A stretch of DNA of 64,000 bases from Carnobacterium iners. GTDB taxonomy: Bacteria > Bacillota > Bacilli > Lactobacillales > Carnobacteriaceae. Under the pieces are notes generated by a model. It saw only the letters and a program-made list of their open reading frames with translations. It was not told where the DNA came from and did not search any database. The position numbers were made by a program, and so were the translations under genes. Below are positions 8,846 to 18,938 of this stretch, one piece after another; the first letter of the stretch is position 1, and each line of letters begins with the position of its first letter. The DNA lies in NCBI RefSeq assembly GCF_900177385.1, contig NZ_FXBJ01000002.1, positions 2,298,001 to 2,362,000 on the forward strand, written 5' to 3'.

Positions 8846-8884
8846 AAAAAAGAATTTCTACTAGGTATGCTGAAATTCTTTTTT
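8846..8884 (+). terminator. Terminator of cutC
   Basis: Arms 8846-8858 and 8872-8884 pair over 13 bp around a 13-base loop, and the right arm ends in TCTTTTTT. Confidence 0.8.
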
Positions 8885-8930
8885 CGTATTCTATTATTTA
8901 CATTACTTTTAAACGACTATGCTAAGTTAA

Positions 8931-8978
8931 TAAAAATAAAGAACAAGCTTAGTTAAACTAGCTTGTTCTTTATTTTTA
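8931..8978. terminator. Terminator of the ykuJ gene, possibly bidirectional
   Basis: A perfect 19-bp inverted repeat with a 10-base loop abuts the ykuJ stop codon; both arms end in A/T-rich tracts, so it can act in both directions. Confidence 0.85.
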
Positions 8979-9212
8979 TCAATCTTGCAATAATTCAAAA
9001 ATCTCAATTGCAACTAAATCTAAATCATCAAATTGATAAACTTGACGTGTTGAGCTATCTTCTAATTCAAAGGTAGTTGTCTTAGCATCATAGGAAATCA
9101 GGCAACGCTCATTGCCTTCTTTTTCGAATCTACGTACTTGGACTTCACTATCTTTGTCTTCTAGCATAGCTTCCAATCGGCGAATGATTGCCTGTAATTG
9201 TGAAGGTTTCAT
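8979..9212 (-). CDS. ykuJ: DUF1797 family protein (YkuJ-like)
   Basis: A 77-residue acidic protein beginning MKPSQLQAIIRRLEAMLED, with a middle strand-rich part (RCLISYDAKTTTFELED) and the ending DDLDLVAIEIFELLQD. I recognise it as the small YkuJ/DUF1797 family of Firmicutes, whose function is not established. The ATG follows AAAGGGG about 9 bases upstream. It appears monocistronic, ending in the strong hairpin that abuts its stop codon. Confidence 0.8.
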   Translation of the reverse strand: MKPSQLQAIIRRLEAMLEDKDSEVQVRRFEKEGNERCLISYDAKTTTFELEDSSTRQVYQFDDLDLVAIEIFELLQD

Positions 9213-9357
9213 GATCTCATACCCCTTTCAAACTTGGCTCAGTCACTATTTTAACAGATTTTTCTTTAAAAGACAGCAAAGTTATCTTTTTTTCTCAATT
9301 TATTTTAAAATAACATTTGTTTCATTTTAAAATATAATCATTTATCTTGTTAGATTA

Positions 9358-10650
9358 TCAATTGTATTGCTTTTCAATTACTTCGAGTAACCCTTTAGAC
9401 TGTAAATATGATTTTGGAGCTAAAAAAGTAACTGTAACCATACCTGGATGACGACCTATTTCAACTGAGCCTGTTATAGTTGCACGATTCATCACTTCAG
9501 GAACAGTTATCTCAAATAGGTTTGCTGCTCTTTCAAGACCATTAGCTGTTGCTCTATTCAAATCAGCTCCGCTTCCGACAAACGAAATAGGGTAACTCTC
9601 TTCTATCTCCTCAACTTTCCAGACTTTACTAAGTGAACTTGCTTGTTGTTTCTCTTCTTCAGTAAAAGGTTGAGCTAGATACGGAAGATCTTCTCTAACA
9701 GGCAGCAAAATAGGTCCACCTATTGTTATATTTTTTAACACATTTACTTGTAGATTAACAATTCCTGACACATCTGCTGTGTGACCTGCAATTTCCCCGT
9801 TGCCTTGCATTGCATGCATATCACCTAAATAAATTCCTCCACCTTCAACTTTCACCGGACAAATTAAAATAGCTCCAGTTCTAACACGGTTGATATCCAT
9901 ATGACCATCTGTTCGATCTTCTAATTCTAGTTCAGTCATACCGTAGTCATGTGGTGCGCCAAGCAAAAATTGTCCAAAATCGCCTGCATTATGCGAATCA
10001 GGAAAAGCTCTTGCTGGTGTTGTTCCTAGTTGCCCTAAAAAAGGTCTTAATCGTGCAATGACGCCAGGCATATCATGCGGAGCGAAGGTTAAAATTGAAT
10101 TCTGAATAGACGCTTCGGGTGTATTCATATACCGTCTACCATCTTTTGCTACCATTTCTGCAGCTTGTTTATTTAAAGTTAACCCAACACTTTTATTATC
10201 GTCAAAAGCCATTGAATAAGCATGCGTAAAAACAAACGGCGTGATATCAGCATCACAGTTGGCACAATGGACCGCTTTTTCACCAATTCCTTTTATAATT
10301 GATTTCGGATTAACAATGCCACAACTAGGACACTTCGCATCTACAAATGGATCGCCAGTGAAACGTCCACCAACTGGCTTATCGTTTCCAGAACCAGTCA
10401 CTGTAGAGGTAATATCGATATTTTTGATATGAATAGCAATTGCGTCTCCAACTTCTGCACCTTCGACGTAAACAGGCTTAGTTACTTCATGTCCCCCCTT
10501 TAATTCAGGAGTAATCATTGGTCCCCAACAGCCTGGTGGTGTATTCGCTATGATAAATCCACCGTCTTTCACAAAATAATCCATCGGTTTATTAGGATCG
10601 AGAATACCATTTGTAAATTGATCCACGTAAACTGTCTGTTTAGCTTTCAT
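9358..10650 (-). CDS. Acetamidase/formamidase family protein
   Basis: A 430-residue member of the FmdA/AmdA family, which hydrolyses short amides such as formamide or acetamide to the acid and ammonia. Seen features are an N-terminal beta-rich region ending in EVGDAIAIHIKNI, the conserved LTFAPHDMPGVIARLRPF segment, the stretch ICPVKVEGGGIYLGDMHAMQGNGEIAGHTADV holding the predicted metal ligands (D and H residues), and GMVTVTFLAPKSYL at the end. An insertion at about 107-132 holds two CxxC pairs (C107/C110 and C129/C132) spaced like a zinc ribbon. It has an AGGAGG ribosome site. The true substrate is uncertain, and no amide or urea transporter is next to it. Confidence 0.85.
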   Translation of the reverse strand: MKAKQTVYVDQFTNGILDPNKPMDYFVKDGGFIIANTPPGCWGPMITPELKGGHEVTKPVYVEGAEVGDAIAIHIKNIDITSTVTGSGNDKPVGGRFTGDPFVDAKCPSCGIVNPKSIIKGIGEKAVHCANCDADITPFVFTHAYSMAFDDNKSVGLTLNKQAAEMVAKDGRRYMNTPEASIQNSILTFAPHDMPGVIARLRPFLGQLGTTPARAFPDSHNAGDFGQFLLGAPHDYGMTELELEDRTDGHMDINRVRTGAILICPVKVEGGGIYLGDMHAMQGNGEIAGHTADVSGIVNLQVNVLKNITIGGPILLPVREDLPYLAQPFTEEEKQQASSLSKVWKVEEIEESYPISFVGSGADLNRATANGLERAANLFEITVPEVMNRATITGSVEIGRHPGMVTVTFLAPKSYLQSKGLLEVIEKQYN

Positions 10651-10733
10651 TTCTAATTCCTCCTATATAGTTAGTTGTTTCATTCTAACTAGCTATTATT
10701 CTTTTTTAAAAATAGCGCTCTCATTATTTCGTT

Positions 10734-10771
10734 AAATTAAAGAGAGATACTAACTACCTCTCCTTTAATTT
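10734..10771 (-). terminator. Terminator of the beta-hydroxyacid dehydrogenase gene
   Basis: Arms of 13 and 14 bases pair with one bulged base around an 11-base loop, about 35 bases past the dehydrogenase stop, and the minus-strand arm ends in TTTAATTT. Confidence 0.65.
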
Positions 10772-10805
10772 ATATCTATCACTGATTTATTCATTCTACT
10801 GTTTC

Positions 10806-11681
10806 TTATCTATTTCCTTCAGCCCACCATAATTTAATAAATGCTTGAGTCCCATCATTTCCATGTCCATCAGTTTCAAGTTTCTCATATAAATGTTGAG
10901 CTAACGTTGTAAAGGGTAAATCGATAGCCAATTTTTCCGCCTCATTTAATGCGATATTTAAATCCTTCACAAAATGTTTTATAAAAAATCCTGGAGAAAA
11001 ATCTTCACTTAAAATACGCGGACCGTAGTTTACTAATGACCAGTTATTTGCACTACCTCCGCTTACCGTGTCAATAACCTTTTCTAAATTCAGGTTGGCT
11101 GCCTGCGCATAAACTAACATTTCTGTCAGTCCTGTCATCGTACCTGCTACCATAATCTGATTAACCATTTTTGTATGCTGACCCTTACCTGCGGAACCTT
11201 GTAAGTTAACTTTGCTTGAAAATACATTTAAGATTGGCTCGATATTATTAAATACGTCTTCATCTCCACCAACCATAACAGTCAGTGCCCCCTTTTGTGC
11301 TCCTAAATCTCCACCAGATACCGGTGCATCTAGTACGGCTATATTTCTTTTTCTTCCTTCTTCATACAATTTAACTGCTAAAGTAGGTGTACTAGTAGTC
11401 ATATCAATCAGAATATGATCAGATGTAGCTGTTTTAAAAATTCCATTTTCCCCTAAGTATGTCTCTTCAACATCATTAGGGTAGCCTACGATTGTAATAA
11501 CCACTTCACTTTTTTCGGTAACTGCTGCAGGACTTTCATACCAAGTAGCTCCTAAAGAAATTAATCCATCTGTTTTACTTTTTGTTCTATTATAAACATT
11601 TACCTCATAACCAGCTTTCAATAAATGCTTGACTATGGAACTACCCATTACACCTGTTCCAATGAACCCAATTCTTCTCAT
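10806..11681 (-). CDS. NAD(P)-dependent beta-hydroxyacid dehydrogenase (GarR/HIBADH family)
   Basis: A 291-residue enzyme of the 6-phosphogluconate dehydrogenase superfamily. The dinucleotide fold GFIGTGVMGSSIVKHLL sits at about 5-21, the substrate loop DAPVSGGDLGAQKG near 125, and the catalytic-lysine helix GKGQHTKMVNQIM near 165. The family includes tartronate semialdehyde reductase, 3-hydroxyisobutyrate dehydrogenase and succinic semialdehyde reductases, and I cannot tell which substrate applies. It is separated from the acetamidase gene by a terminator and has its own AAAGGAG site, so it is probably a single-gene unit. Confidence 0.85.
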   Translation of the reverse strand: MRRIGFIGTGVMGSSIVKHLLKAGYEVNVYNRTKSKTDGLISLGATWYESPAAVTEKSEVVITIVGYPNDVEETYLGENGIFKTATSDHILIDMTTSTPTLAVKLYEEGRKRNIAVLDAPVSGGDLGAQKGALTVMVGGDEDVFNNIEPILNVFSSKVNLQGSAGKGQHTKMVNQIMVAGTMTGLTEMLVYAQAANLNLEKVIDTVSGGSANNWSLVNYGPRILSEDFSPGFFIKHFVKDLNIALNEAEKLAIDLPFTTLAQHLYEKLETDGHGNDGTQAFIKLWWAEGNR

Positions 11682-11818
11682 TATTTAAAATACTCCTTTC
11701 TAATAATTACTGCCCTTAGTATAACATTTTCAGATAAAAGTTTAATATATTTTGATTCGCATACTTTCTTATTTTAATTTCAATAAATTGTATTTTTATT
11801 ATTCTAAAAAAACAAAAT

Positions 11819-11855
11819 AAAAAGCCGCTGAAATTATAAATTTCAACGGCTTTTT
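11819..11855 (-). terminator. Terminator of ptsHI
   Basis: A 17-bp stem with one mismatch around a short loop starts one base past the ptsI stop codon; the minus-strand arm is GGC followed by five T. Confidence 0.85.
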
Positions 11856-11856
11856 A

Positions 11857-13578
11857 TTATTTTGTGTATTCTGTAACTAAACTAACAACTTCTTCAGCTG
11901 TATCACAATCATTGATTGCTTTATCTGCTAATTCTGCCATTTTAGTTGAGTCTAAACGTTTCATTAAACTACGTGTTTTCAAAATGCTTGACGCACTCAT
12001 AGAAAACTCATCAAGTCCTAATCCCATTAATAATGGAACAGCAGTTTGATCTCCAGCCATTTCTCCACACATACCTGTCCATTTACCCTCTTTATGAGAA
12101 GCATCAATTACACCTTTAATTAAACGTAAAATTGATGGATTGTATGGTTGATATAAATAAGAAACTTGTTCATTCATGCGGTCTGCTGCCATAGTATATT
12201 GAATCAAATCATTGGTTCCAATACTGAAGAAATCTACTTCTTTAGCAAATTTATCGGCAAGTATAGCTGCAGCTGGGATTTCGATCATAATACCAACTTC
12301 AATATTATCTGAAACAGCAATGCCTTCATTTTTCAAGTTTTGTTTTTCTTCAAGCAACATAGCTTTAGCTTTACGGAACTCTCCTAAAGTTGCAATCATT
12401 GGGAACATGATACGTAATTTACCAAAGACAGAAGCACGCAATAATGCACGCAATTGTGTTTTAAACATATCTGGTTCTGCTAAACAAATATGGATTGCAC
12501 GGTATCCTAAAAATGGATTCATCTCGTGAGGCAAAGTTAAGTAAGGTAGTTCCTTGTCCCCTCCGATATCCATCGTTCTAACGACAACAGCTTTGTCACC
12601 CATACCTTCTAAAATCGTTTTATAAGCTTCAAATTGTGCATCTTCAGTTGGAAAGTCAGGTGAATCCATATAAAGAAATTCAGTACGGTATAAACCAATG
12701 GCTTCTCCACCGTTTTCTTTAACACCAACTAAGTCTTTAGGTGTCCCAATATTAGCAGCTAATTCAATGTGTTTTCCATCAGCAGTATAGGTTTTTTCAT
12801 TTTTCAACTTATTCCATTCTGCTTTTTGATTTTCAAATTGATTTGCTTTTTCTTCGTAAAAGGAAATATCGGTTTCATTTGGATGAACTAATACGTCACC
12901 TTCTAAACCATCAACAATAATGACATCTCCTTCTTCAACTAAGTCTGTAATAGACTTAGTCCCAACGATTGCTGGGATTTCAAGAGAACGCGCCATAATT
13001 GCTGAGTGAGAAGTACGTCCACCAATATCTGTGACAAAAGCTTTAACATACTTACGGTTTAATTGAGCTGTGTCACTTGGAGTTAAGTCATGTGCGATAA
13101 CGATTACTTCTTCATCAATCAATGCTGGGCTTGGTAATCTTACCCCTAGAAGATGACTTAATACACGCTTGGTAACATCTTTAATATCGGCAGCACGTTC
13201 TTGCATGTAAGGATTATCCTCCATACCTTCAAAGACACTGATAAACGTATCTGTGACTTCTTTAAGTGCGCTTTCAGCATTTACTTTATTGTCGCTTATG
13301 TTGCTTTCGATACTCCCAATTAACTCAGGATCAGAAAGAACCATTAAATGTGCATCAAAAACTTGAGCTTCTTTTTCGCCTAAAGCTTTAACAGCTTTAG
13401 CACGAATCAGCTCAAGTTCTTTAGTTGCTTTATTCAAGGCATTTTTTAAACGGTCTATTTCTGAATCAGAATCATCAACTGAGATTTTGTCGAAAGATAA
13501 ATTGGGCTCAACAAGAAGATAGACCTTTGCTGTAGCAATGCCATCGCTCGCTGCGATCCCTTTTAATTTTTCAACCAT
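11857..13578 (-). CDS. ptsI: Phosphoenolpyruvate-protein phosphotransferase (PTS enzyme I)
   Basis: A 573-residue cytoplasmic enzyme that takes the phosphate from phosphoenolpyruvate and passes it to HPr. The phosphorylated histidine lies in [21 protein letters not shown] (about residue 189). The C-terminal PEP-binding barrel shows [22 protein letters not shown] and the IGTNDLIQY segment, and the active-site cysteine is in GMCGEMAGD. Its ATG overlaps the stop codon of ptsH (TAATG), so the two are translationally coupled in the usual ptsHI operon. Length is normal for the family. Confidence 0.97.
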   Translation of the reverse strand: MVEKLKGIAASDGIATAKVYLLVEPNLSFDKISVDDSDSEIDRLKNALNKATKELELIRAKAVKALGEKEAQVFDAHLMVLSDPELIGSIESNISDNKVNAESALKEVTDTFISVFEGMEDNPYMQERAADIKDVTKRVLSHLLGVRLPSPALIDEEVIVIAHDLTPSDTAQLNRKYVKAFVTDIGGRTSHSAIMARSLEIPAIVGTKSITDLVEEGDVIIVDGLEGDVLVHPNETDISFYEEKANQFENQKAEWNKLKNEKTYTADGKHIELAANIGTPKDLVGVKENGGEAIGLYRTEFLYMDSPDFPTEDAQFEAYKTILEGMGDKAVVVRTMDIGGDKELPYLTLPHEMNPFLGYRAIHICLAEPDMFKTQLRALLRASVFGKLRIMFPMIATLGEFRKAKAMLLEEKQNLKNEGIAVSDNIEVGIMIEIPAAAILADKFAKEVDFFSIGTNDLIQYTMAADRMNEQVSYLYQPYNPSILRLIKGVIDASHKEGKWTGMCGEMAGDQTAVPLLMGLGLDEFSMSASSILKTRSLMKRLDSTKMAELADKAINDCDTAEEVVSLVTEYTK

Positions 13579-13844
13579 TACTCAGCTAAACCTTCTTTCT
13601 TCATTGTCTCTTCAATACTTGAAATTGCTTCTGCTTCATCAGTACCATTTGCACTAATAACAACTTCTGCACCTTGGCCAACGCCTAATGACATTACACC
13701 CATGATAGATTTTAAATTTACAGATTTACCTTTATATTCAAGATTAATATCTGAATTAAATTTGCTAGCTGTTTGCACCAATAAAGTTGCAGGACGTGCA
13801 TGAATCCCTGTTTCAGCTATTACGTGAAAATCGCGTTTTTCCAT
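13578..13844 (-). CDS. ptsH: Phosphocarrier protein HPr
   Basis: An 88-residue protein that shuttles phosphate from enzyme I to the sugar-specific PTS permeases. His15 lies in ETGIHARPA and the regulatory Ser46, target of HPr kinase, in NLKSIMGV. Ser46 phosphorylation makes HPr a co-repressor with CcpA in Firmicutes; this is family knowledge. An AAAAGGAG site precedes the ATG. The A/T-rich upstream stretch 13845-14033 should hold the promoter, but I do not see a clean -35/-10 pair or a catabolite-response element there. Confidence 0.97.
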   Translation of the reverse strand: MEKRDFHVIAETGIHARPATLLVQTASKFNSDINLEYKGKSVNLKSIMGVMSLGVGQGAEVVISANGTDEAEAISSIEETMKKEGLAE

Positions 13845-14033
13845 AATGTTTGATCTCCTTTTAATAAAAAAAATTTTATTAAAGTTTTTTCTAAGTAGTT
13901 ATTGTCTAAACACTTTTACATAAAGAACGCACTACTTAAAAATAACTTTTTCTTCTTTATAATGTTACCATTTTAAACAAGATTCTACAACTACTTTCTA
14001 TCTTTTCTTTGTAGAATTTCGTTTATTACTCAT

Positions 14034-14234
14034 TTAATCAATTGATTTATACTGATAACTAACCTCACCATAATGGTTTGCCGTACCAATAAGTGAATTT
14101 TTTTTCGGATGATTTAACCAGATTTCTCTAAATATCATAAAATCTTCTTTTTTTATAAATATTTCGTCTGTCTTTCCACTAATCAATTTTTCAATATTTT
14201 CTGTAATTTGGCTACTATCCATCTCAGATATCAT
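14034..14234 (-). CDS. Small hypothetical protein, 66 residues
   Basis: I do not recognise this protein. It is 66 residues, mixed in charge, with no membrane segment, no cysteine, an N-terminal helical stretch (SSQITENIEKLISGKTDEIF) and a C-terminal part rich in polar and aromatic residues (ending VSYQYKSID). The ATG follows AGAGGGGAA, which is a good but very closely spaced ribosome site. It lies alone between ptsH and the divergent clpE. It could be a genuine conserved small protein of Lactobacillales or a spurious ORF; the ribosome site and the lack of any overlapping gene favour the former. Confidence 0.55.
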   Translation of the reverse strand: MISEMDSSQITENIEKLISGKTDEIFIKKEDFMIFREIWLNHPKKNSLIGTANHYGEVSYQYKSID

Positions 14235-14311
14235 TTCCCCTCTAAAGTGAAAGCATATTTATTAAGGACTAATTGTACTCTAATTTTTTATTAAAAGATA
14301 GAGCACTATAC

Positions 14312-14340
14312 TTGAATGTCAGACAAGGTCAGTGTATAAT
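14312..14340 (+). promoter_or_regulatory. clpE promoter
   Basis: -35 TTGAAT (14312-14317), a 17-base spacer and a perfect -10 TATAAT (14335-14340), about 75 bases before the clpE ATG. The spacer overlaps a CtsR-type operator. Confidence 0.85.
14317..14333 (+). promoter_or_regulatory. CtsR operator 1, in the promoter spacer
   Basis: TGTCAGA-CAA-GGTCAGT is a direct heptad repeat with a 3-base spacer, matching the CtsR consensus (GGTCAAA-N3-GGTCAAA) in most positions. It fills the space between -35 and -10, so bound repressor would block RNA polymerase. Confidence 0.75.
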
Positions 14341-14349
14341 AAATTGAAA

Positions 14350-14366
14350 GGTCAGAAAAGGTCAAA
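14350..14366 (+). promoter_or_regulatory. CtsR operator 2, downstream of -10
   Basis: GGTCAGA-AAA-GGTCAAA is a near-perfect tandem CtsR heptad, 10 bases past the -10 box, around or just after the expected transcription start. Confidence 0.88.
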
Positions 14367-14416
14367 AAAATCTTTCTACCTTTTACAAAATTAATTACTG
14401 GAAGGATGTGTGCTAT

Positions 14417-16645
14417 ATGTTGTGTCAAAATTGTCAACAGCTAGATGCAAACATTCATTTGTACACAAACATGAATGGTCAAAAAGGCCAATTAGATATT
14501 TGTCAAAATTGTTATAATCTATTAAAGGAAGCTAATGGTAAAGGAAATAGACAAGACAATCGTCAAACTCTTCAAGAACCTTTTGGTATAAGTAATTTAG
14601 ATGACTTTTTCCGCTCTATCAGTTTACCTGAGCGTGGTAATCAAAATACTCCATCAAATAAAAATAATGGCTATAATGAAAGTGTATACCCTCCTACAAA
14701 TAAAATAGGCGGTCTTTTGGGAGAATTTGGGATAAACGTAACAACCTTAGCTAGAGATGGTGCTATTGATCCTGTTATTGGGCGAGACAATGAAATTAAT
14801 CGCGTGATTGAAATATTAAATCGACGTACTAAAAATAACCCTGTTTTAATTGGCGAACCTGGTGTTGGTAAAACAGCTATAGTTGAAGGTTTAGCTTTAA
14901 AAATCATAGATGCTGAAGTACCTGAAAAATTAATGAACAAACAAGTTATTCAGTTAGATGTTGCTTCTTTAGTACAAGGAACAGGTGTCCGAGGACAATT
15001 TGAAGAAAGAATGCAGCAATTAATGGATGAAATGAAAAAAAATCCAAAAGTTATTCTTTTTATCGATGAAGTACATGAAATTGTAGGGGCTGGTAGCGCA
15101 GAAGGCAGCATGGATGCAGGTAATATGCTAAAGCCGGCTTTAGCTCGTGGTGAACTTCAAATGGTTGGAGCAACTACACTGAAAGAATATCGCTCTATTG
15201 AAAAAGATGCAGCTTTAGAGCGTCGTTTACAGCCTGTTCAAGTACGTGAACCTTCCATAAAAGAAACGATTGATATTTTAGAAGGAATTAAAAGTAAATA
15301 CGAAGACTATCATCAAGTTTCTTACACAGATGAAGCAATTAAAAATGCCGTTTTATTATCTAGTCGGTATATCCAAGATCGTTTTTTACCAGATAAAGCG
15401 ATTGATTTACTTGATGAATCAGGTTCTAAAAAGAACTTAACCATAAAAGTGATGGATCCAAAACTTATTGAAGATAAACTAGTTGAGACTGCTCAACAAA
15501 AACAAGCTGCATTAAAAGAAGAAGATTATGAAAAAGCTGCATTCTATCGAGATCAAGCTATTAAGCTCGCAGCTATGCGTGAAAAACAAACGATTCAATC
15601 ACAAGAGCGACCTATTGTAACTGAAAAAGATATGGTTCAGATTATTGAAACAAAAACCAATATTCCAGTTGGTGAACTTAAAGCTAAAGAGCAATCTCAA
15701 CTTAAAAGCTTAGAATCAGACTTACGTAAGCAAGTTATAGGTCAAAATCAAGCAATTGAAAAAATTTCAAAAGCTATTCGAAGAAGTAGAATTGGTTTAA
15801 ATAAAAAAAATCGTCCAATTGGTTCGTTTTTATTTGTCGGACCAACAGGAGTCGGAAAGACAGAATTAGCTAAACAATTAGCTTTAGAAATGTTTGGTAA
15901 TAAAGAGGCTCATATTCGTTTTGACATGAGTGAATATATGGAAAAGCATAGTGTTTCTAAGTTAATCGGTTCTCCTCCAGGATACGTAGGATACGACGAA
16001 GCAGGACAACTTACTGAAAAAGTACGACGTAATCCTTATAGTATATTGCTCTTAGATGAAATCGAAAAAGCTCATCCTGATGTTTTACACATGTTCTTAC
16101 AAATTCTAGAGGACGGTCGTTTAACGGATGCACAAGGCCGTACAGTTAGTTTTAAAGATACTATCATCATCATGACGAGTAGTGCAGGAAGTGGTTCTAT
16201 AGAAGCAAATGTCGGCTTTTCCGCTGCCACTAAAGGGAATCAAAAATCTGTATTGAATCATTTGACCGATTTCTTCAAACCTGAATTTATTAACCGTTTT
16301 GATGCAATCGTAGAGTTTAACACTTTGGAATACGAGCATTTACTTGTGATTGTTGATTTAATGTTACGAGATGTCAACGAGATGCTTAAAGATCAAGGAA
16401 TTAGTTTAGAAGTTGATCAACTTGCTAAGAAGAAATTAGTCGACTTAGGATACGACCTTCAATTAGGCGCTCGCCCATTGCGTCGCGTTATTCAAGAACA
16501 AATAGAAGATCGAATCGCTGATTTCTATATTGATTATCCTGAAATAAAAGATCTACTTGCCTCAATAAATGATAAAGGTGATATTATCCTTACCTCTAAA
16601 GAGGAAGTTTCTGCATTTACAAAAGCTAATCAAACTACCAACTAA
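14417..16645 (+). CDS. clpE: ATP-dependent Clp protease ATP-binding subunit ClpE
   Basis: A 742-residue HSP100 unfoldase that feeds proteins to ClpP. The N-terminal zinc finger typical of ClpE is present (C3, C6, C29, C32). The first AAA module has Walker A GEPGVGKT and Walker [13 protein letters not shown], a UVR-like segment ([15 protein letters not shown]) occupies the middle, and the second AAA module has GPTGVGKTE and [15 protein letters not shown], then the C-terminal D2 domain with [10 protein letters not shown]. The frame is open from 14408, but the ATG at 14417 is best spaced from AAGGA. Two CtsR operators upstream imply heat-shock induction; ClpE is known to act on CtsR in relatives. 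Confidence 0.96.
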   Translation: MLCQNCQQLDANIHLYTNMNGQKGQLDICQNCYNLLKEANGKGNRQDNRQTLQEPFGISNLDDFFRSISLPERGNQNTPSNKNNGYNESVYPPTNKIGGLLGEFGINVTTLARDGAIDPVIGRDNEINRVIEILNRRTKNNPVLIGEPGVGKTAIVEGLALKIIDAEVPEKLMNKQVIQLDVASLVQGTGVRGQFEERMQQLMDEMKKNPKVILFIDEVHEIVGAGSAEGSMDAGNMLKPALARGELQMVGATTLKEYRSIEKDAALERRLQPVQVREPSIKETIDILEGIKSKYEDYHQVSYTDEAIKNAVLLSSRYIQDRFLPDKAIDLLDESGSKKNLTIKVMDPKLIEDKLVETAQQKQAALKEEDYEKAAFYRDQAIKLAAMREKQTIQSQERPIVTEKDMVQIIETKTNIPVGELKAKEQSQLKSLESDLRKQVIGQNQAIEKISKAIRRSRIGLNKKNRPIGSFLFVGPTGVGKTELAKQLALEMFGNKEAHIRFDMSEYMEKHSVSKLIGSPPGYVGYDEAGQLTEKVRRNPYSILLLDEIEKAHPDVLHMFLQILEDGRLTDAQGRTVSFKDTIIIMTSSAGSGSIEANVGFSAATKGNQKSVLNHLTDFFKPEFINRFDAIVEFNTLEYEHLLVIVDLMLRDVNEMLKDQGISLEVDQLAKKKLVDLGYDLQLGARPLRRVIQEQIEDRIADFYIDYPEIKDLLASINDKGDIILTSKEEVSAFTKANQTTN

Positions 16646-16662
16646 TCGACTACTATTTAGCC

Positions 16663-16706
16663 AAGTAAGAGGATGTTTAGAATTTAATCTAGACATCCTC
16701 TTACTT
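16663..16706 (+). terminator. Hairpin after clpE
   Basis: Perfect 14-bp arms (16663-16676 and 16693-16706) enclose a 16-base region with its own 4-bp inner stem. There is no long T-run after it, so it may be a weak terminator or an mRNA-stabilising hairpin. Confidence 0.6.
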
Positions 16707-16756
16707 GCATACTCTTTTACCCTATGATTAATCCTTTTTCATTCAATTAATATACT

Positions 16757-16785
16757 TTGAATTTACTACTTATTCATTATATAAT
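16757..16785 (+). promoter_or_regulatory. Promoter of the DUF1827 gene
   Basis: -35 TTGAAT (16757-16762) and -10 TATAAT (16780-16785) are 17 bases apart, about 38 bases before the start codon. There is no CtsR heptad here, so this gene is not obviously in the clpE regulon. Confidence 0.8.
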
Positions 16786-16823
16786 AGTCTCAATCTACTA
16801 GATTTAAAAAAAGAGGTGAAAAA

Positions 16824-17105
16824 ATGAAGCTTATTGACGTTACCAATAGCCATATAGATTTAGTAACCGAGCAATTAGGGAGTACTGATGCAAACTTTAT
16901 AAAAGTTTATACATTAGGACCGACAACTGTAATTTTTTCAGGAGCTCCTACTCATGAAGATGTTCTGTTATTAAACAAGCACCGGAATATAAAAAATGCT
17001 GAGATAAAATATGCCATAGATAATATCTTAAAGACAACTCTAGATAAAGCAGAAATTTTACATGCGCCTAACATTGTTGAGTTATCTATACTAGTAGAGC
17101 AATAA
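16824..17105 (+). CDS. DUF1827 family protein
   Basis: A 93-residue protein beginning MKLIDVTNSHIDLVTEQLGS, which I recognise as the DUF1827 family found in enterococci and streptococci, often next to clpE as here. No catalytic motif is visible. The pattern is short strands and helices with a conserved middle (FIKVYTLGPTTVIFSGAP), and it is predicted to be cytoplasmic. The ribosome site AGAGGTG lies 6 bases upstream of the ATG, and a consensus promoter precedes it. Function is unknown; proximity to clpE is suggestive only. Confidence 0.8.
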   Translation: MKLIDVTNSHIDLVTEQLGSTDANFIKVYTLGPTTVIFSGAPTHEDVLLLNKHRNIKNAEIKYAIDNILKTTLDKAEILHAPNIVELSILVEQ

Positions 17106-17128
17106 TACGTTCTTGCTGATTTATTTAT

Positions 17129-17196
17129 AAAAAATAGTAAAGCTATAACCCCATACAGAAACTACTATACGGGGTTTCTAGCTTTACTATTTTTTT
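17129..17196. terminator. Bidirectional terminator between the DUF1827 gene and prfC
   Basis: Outer 17-bp arms (17129-17145 and 17179-17196) end in A and T runs on either side, with an inner CCCC/GGGG pairing. It serves both convergent genes. Confidence 0.88.
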
Positions 17197-17209
17197 AACC
17201 AAATTTATT

Positions 17210-18793
17210 TTATAACAAGGATGTTAGTTCTACATTTGGATACTTATCTGCAAACCAGTGCATAGCAAACTGATTCTCAAACAAGAACAATGGTTGGTCA
17301 AAACGGTCCCGAACGAGTAAATTCCGACTAGATGACATACTAGTATCTAATTGTTCTGGTTTAATCCACCGTGCGATTTTATTCCCTATCGGAGTCATAA
17401 TTACTTCTGATTTGTATTCATGAAGCATTCTATACTGAAAGACTTCAAATTGTAGCTGTCCTACTGCTCCTAAAATGTAGTCTTCTGTATGGAACGTTTT
17501 GTACAATTGAATAGCACCTTCTTGTACCAATTGTTGAACACCTTTATGGAATGATTTTTGTTTCATTACATTTTTAGCAGAAACTTTCATAAAAATCTCA
17601 GGTGTGAATTGCGGTAACTTTTCAAATTCAACACATTTCTTACCTTCAAAAATAGTATCTCCAATTTGAAAGTTACCTGTGTCGTACAAACCAATAATAT
17701 CTCCAGCAACCGCTCTTTGAACCATTTCCCGACTCTCAGCCATAAATTGAGTTGAGTTAGATAATTTTATTTTCTTTTTTGTTCTAGCAAGAGTTACATC
17801 CATTCCTCGTTCAAACTCACCTGAACAAATCCGAATAAAAGCTATACGATCTCGATGAGCAGGATTCATATTCGCTTGTATTTTAAAAATAAAACCTGAA
17901 AATTCGTCATTTGTCGCTGGTACTTTATTACCTGATATATCTTTATGAGAAGATGGACTAGGTGCGAAGTTCAAGAAAGTATCTAAGAATGTTTGAACTC
18001 CAAAATTAGTTAATGCGGATCCAAAGAACACGGGTGTTAATTGCCCGTTTATAATTTTCTCTTCAGAAAAGTCATTTCCAGCTTCATTTAATAATTCTAT
18101 ATCGTCTAAAGCTTGATCATATAAAGAAGATTTCTTTATAGGATGGTCTCCTTCTATTTTACCTTCTGCATTTAACTCAACAATTTTCTCACCATTTATT
18201 CCATTTATATCAGGATGATGAATTTCAATTCGTTTATTGTAGTTATCATATAGTCCTAATAAACCTCTACCCATTCCAATAGGCCAATTCATAGGGTAAG
18301 AATCGATTTTCAAAACTTCTTCTAGTTCCTCTAGTAGTTCTAACGGTTCTTTACCATCGCGATCAAGCTTGTTAATGAAAGTGAAAATTGGAATACCACG
18401 CATACGACAAACTTGGAATAGCTTCTTGGTTTGAGGCTCAATTCCTTTTCCGCTATCAATAACCATGACCGCACTATCTACAGCCATTAATGTTCTATAG
18501 GTATCTTCTGAAAAATCTTCGTGCCCAGGTGTATCTAAAATATTAATTTTCTTTCCTTGGTATTCAAACTGCATAACTGAACTAGTAACAGAAATTCCAC
18601 GTTGTTTTTCTATTTCCATCCAGTCAGAAGTTGCAAATTTCCCTGTTTTTTTACCCTTTACTGTCCCTGCTTGACGGATTGCCCCACCAAACAACAAAAG
18701 TTGTTCAGTAATTGTTGTTTTACCAGCATCCGGATGGGAGATAATCGCAAATGTTTTTCTTGCTTCTACTTCGTCTTTTAATTTTTGTTCCAT
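17210..18793 (-). CDS. prfC: Peptide chain release factor 3
   Basis: A GTPase of about 527 residues that removes RF1/RF2 from the ribosome after termination. G motifs: G1 SHPDAGKTT (about 19-27), the switch region [12 protein letters not shown]3 DTPGHEDF and G4 NKLDRDG. Later blocks [17 protein letters not shown] and the C-terminal [19 protein letters not shown] are typical of RF3 rather than EF-G or TetM. The frame is open 5 codons further upstream, but the ATG at 18791-18793 is spaced 8 bases from GAGGG and gives [21 protein letters not shown], so I chose it. It is a single gene convergent with the DUF1827 gene. Confidence 0.95.
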   Translation of the reverse strand: MEQKLKDEVEARKTFAIISHPDAGKTTITEQLLLFGGAIRQAGTVKGKKTGKFATSDWMEIEKQRGISVTSSVMQFEYQGKKINILDTPGHEDFSEDTYRTLMAVDSAVMVIDSGKGIEPQTKKLFQVCRMRGIPIFTFINKLDRDGKEPLELLEELEEVLKIDSYPMNWPIGMGRGLLGLYDNYNKRIEIHHPDINGINGEKIVELNAEGKIEGDHPIKKSSLYDQALDDIELLNEAGNDFSEEKIINGQLTPVFFGSALTNFGVQTFLDTFLNFAPSPSSHKDISGNKVPATNDEFSGFIFKIQANMNPAHRDRIAFIRICSGEFERGMDVTLARTKKKIKLSNSTQFMAESREMVQRAVAGDIIGLYDTGNFQIGDTIFEGKKCVEFEKLPQFTPEIFMKVSAKNVMKQKSFHKGVQQLVQEGAIQLYKTFHTEDYILGAVGQLQFEVFQYRMLHEYKSEVIMTPIGNKIARWIKPEQLDTSMSSSRNLLVRDRFDQPLFLFENQFAMHWFADKYPNVELTSLL

Positions 18794-18938
18794 ATTAGCA
18801 TCCCTCATTTAAATCATTATTTAGTAGTTTTTTTAGTGGTTTTACTTAATGGCATGCACCTACATGTCAACACCCTTTTCTATTACACTCTTTTTTAACT
18901 ATAATCTAAATAATTATAGCACACTCATTAAGATTTTT

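Noticed and set aside
13845-14033. Catabolite-response element upstream of ptsH
   Set aside because: No sequence close to the cre consensus was found; the gap is merely A/T-rich.
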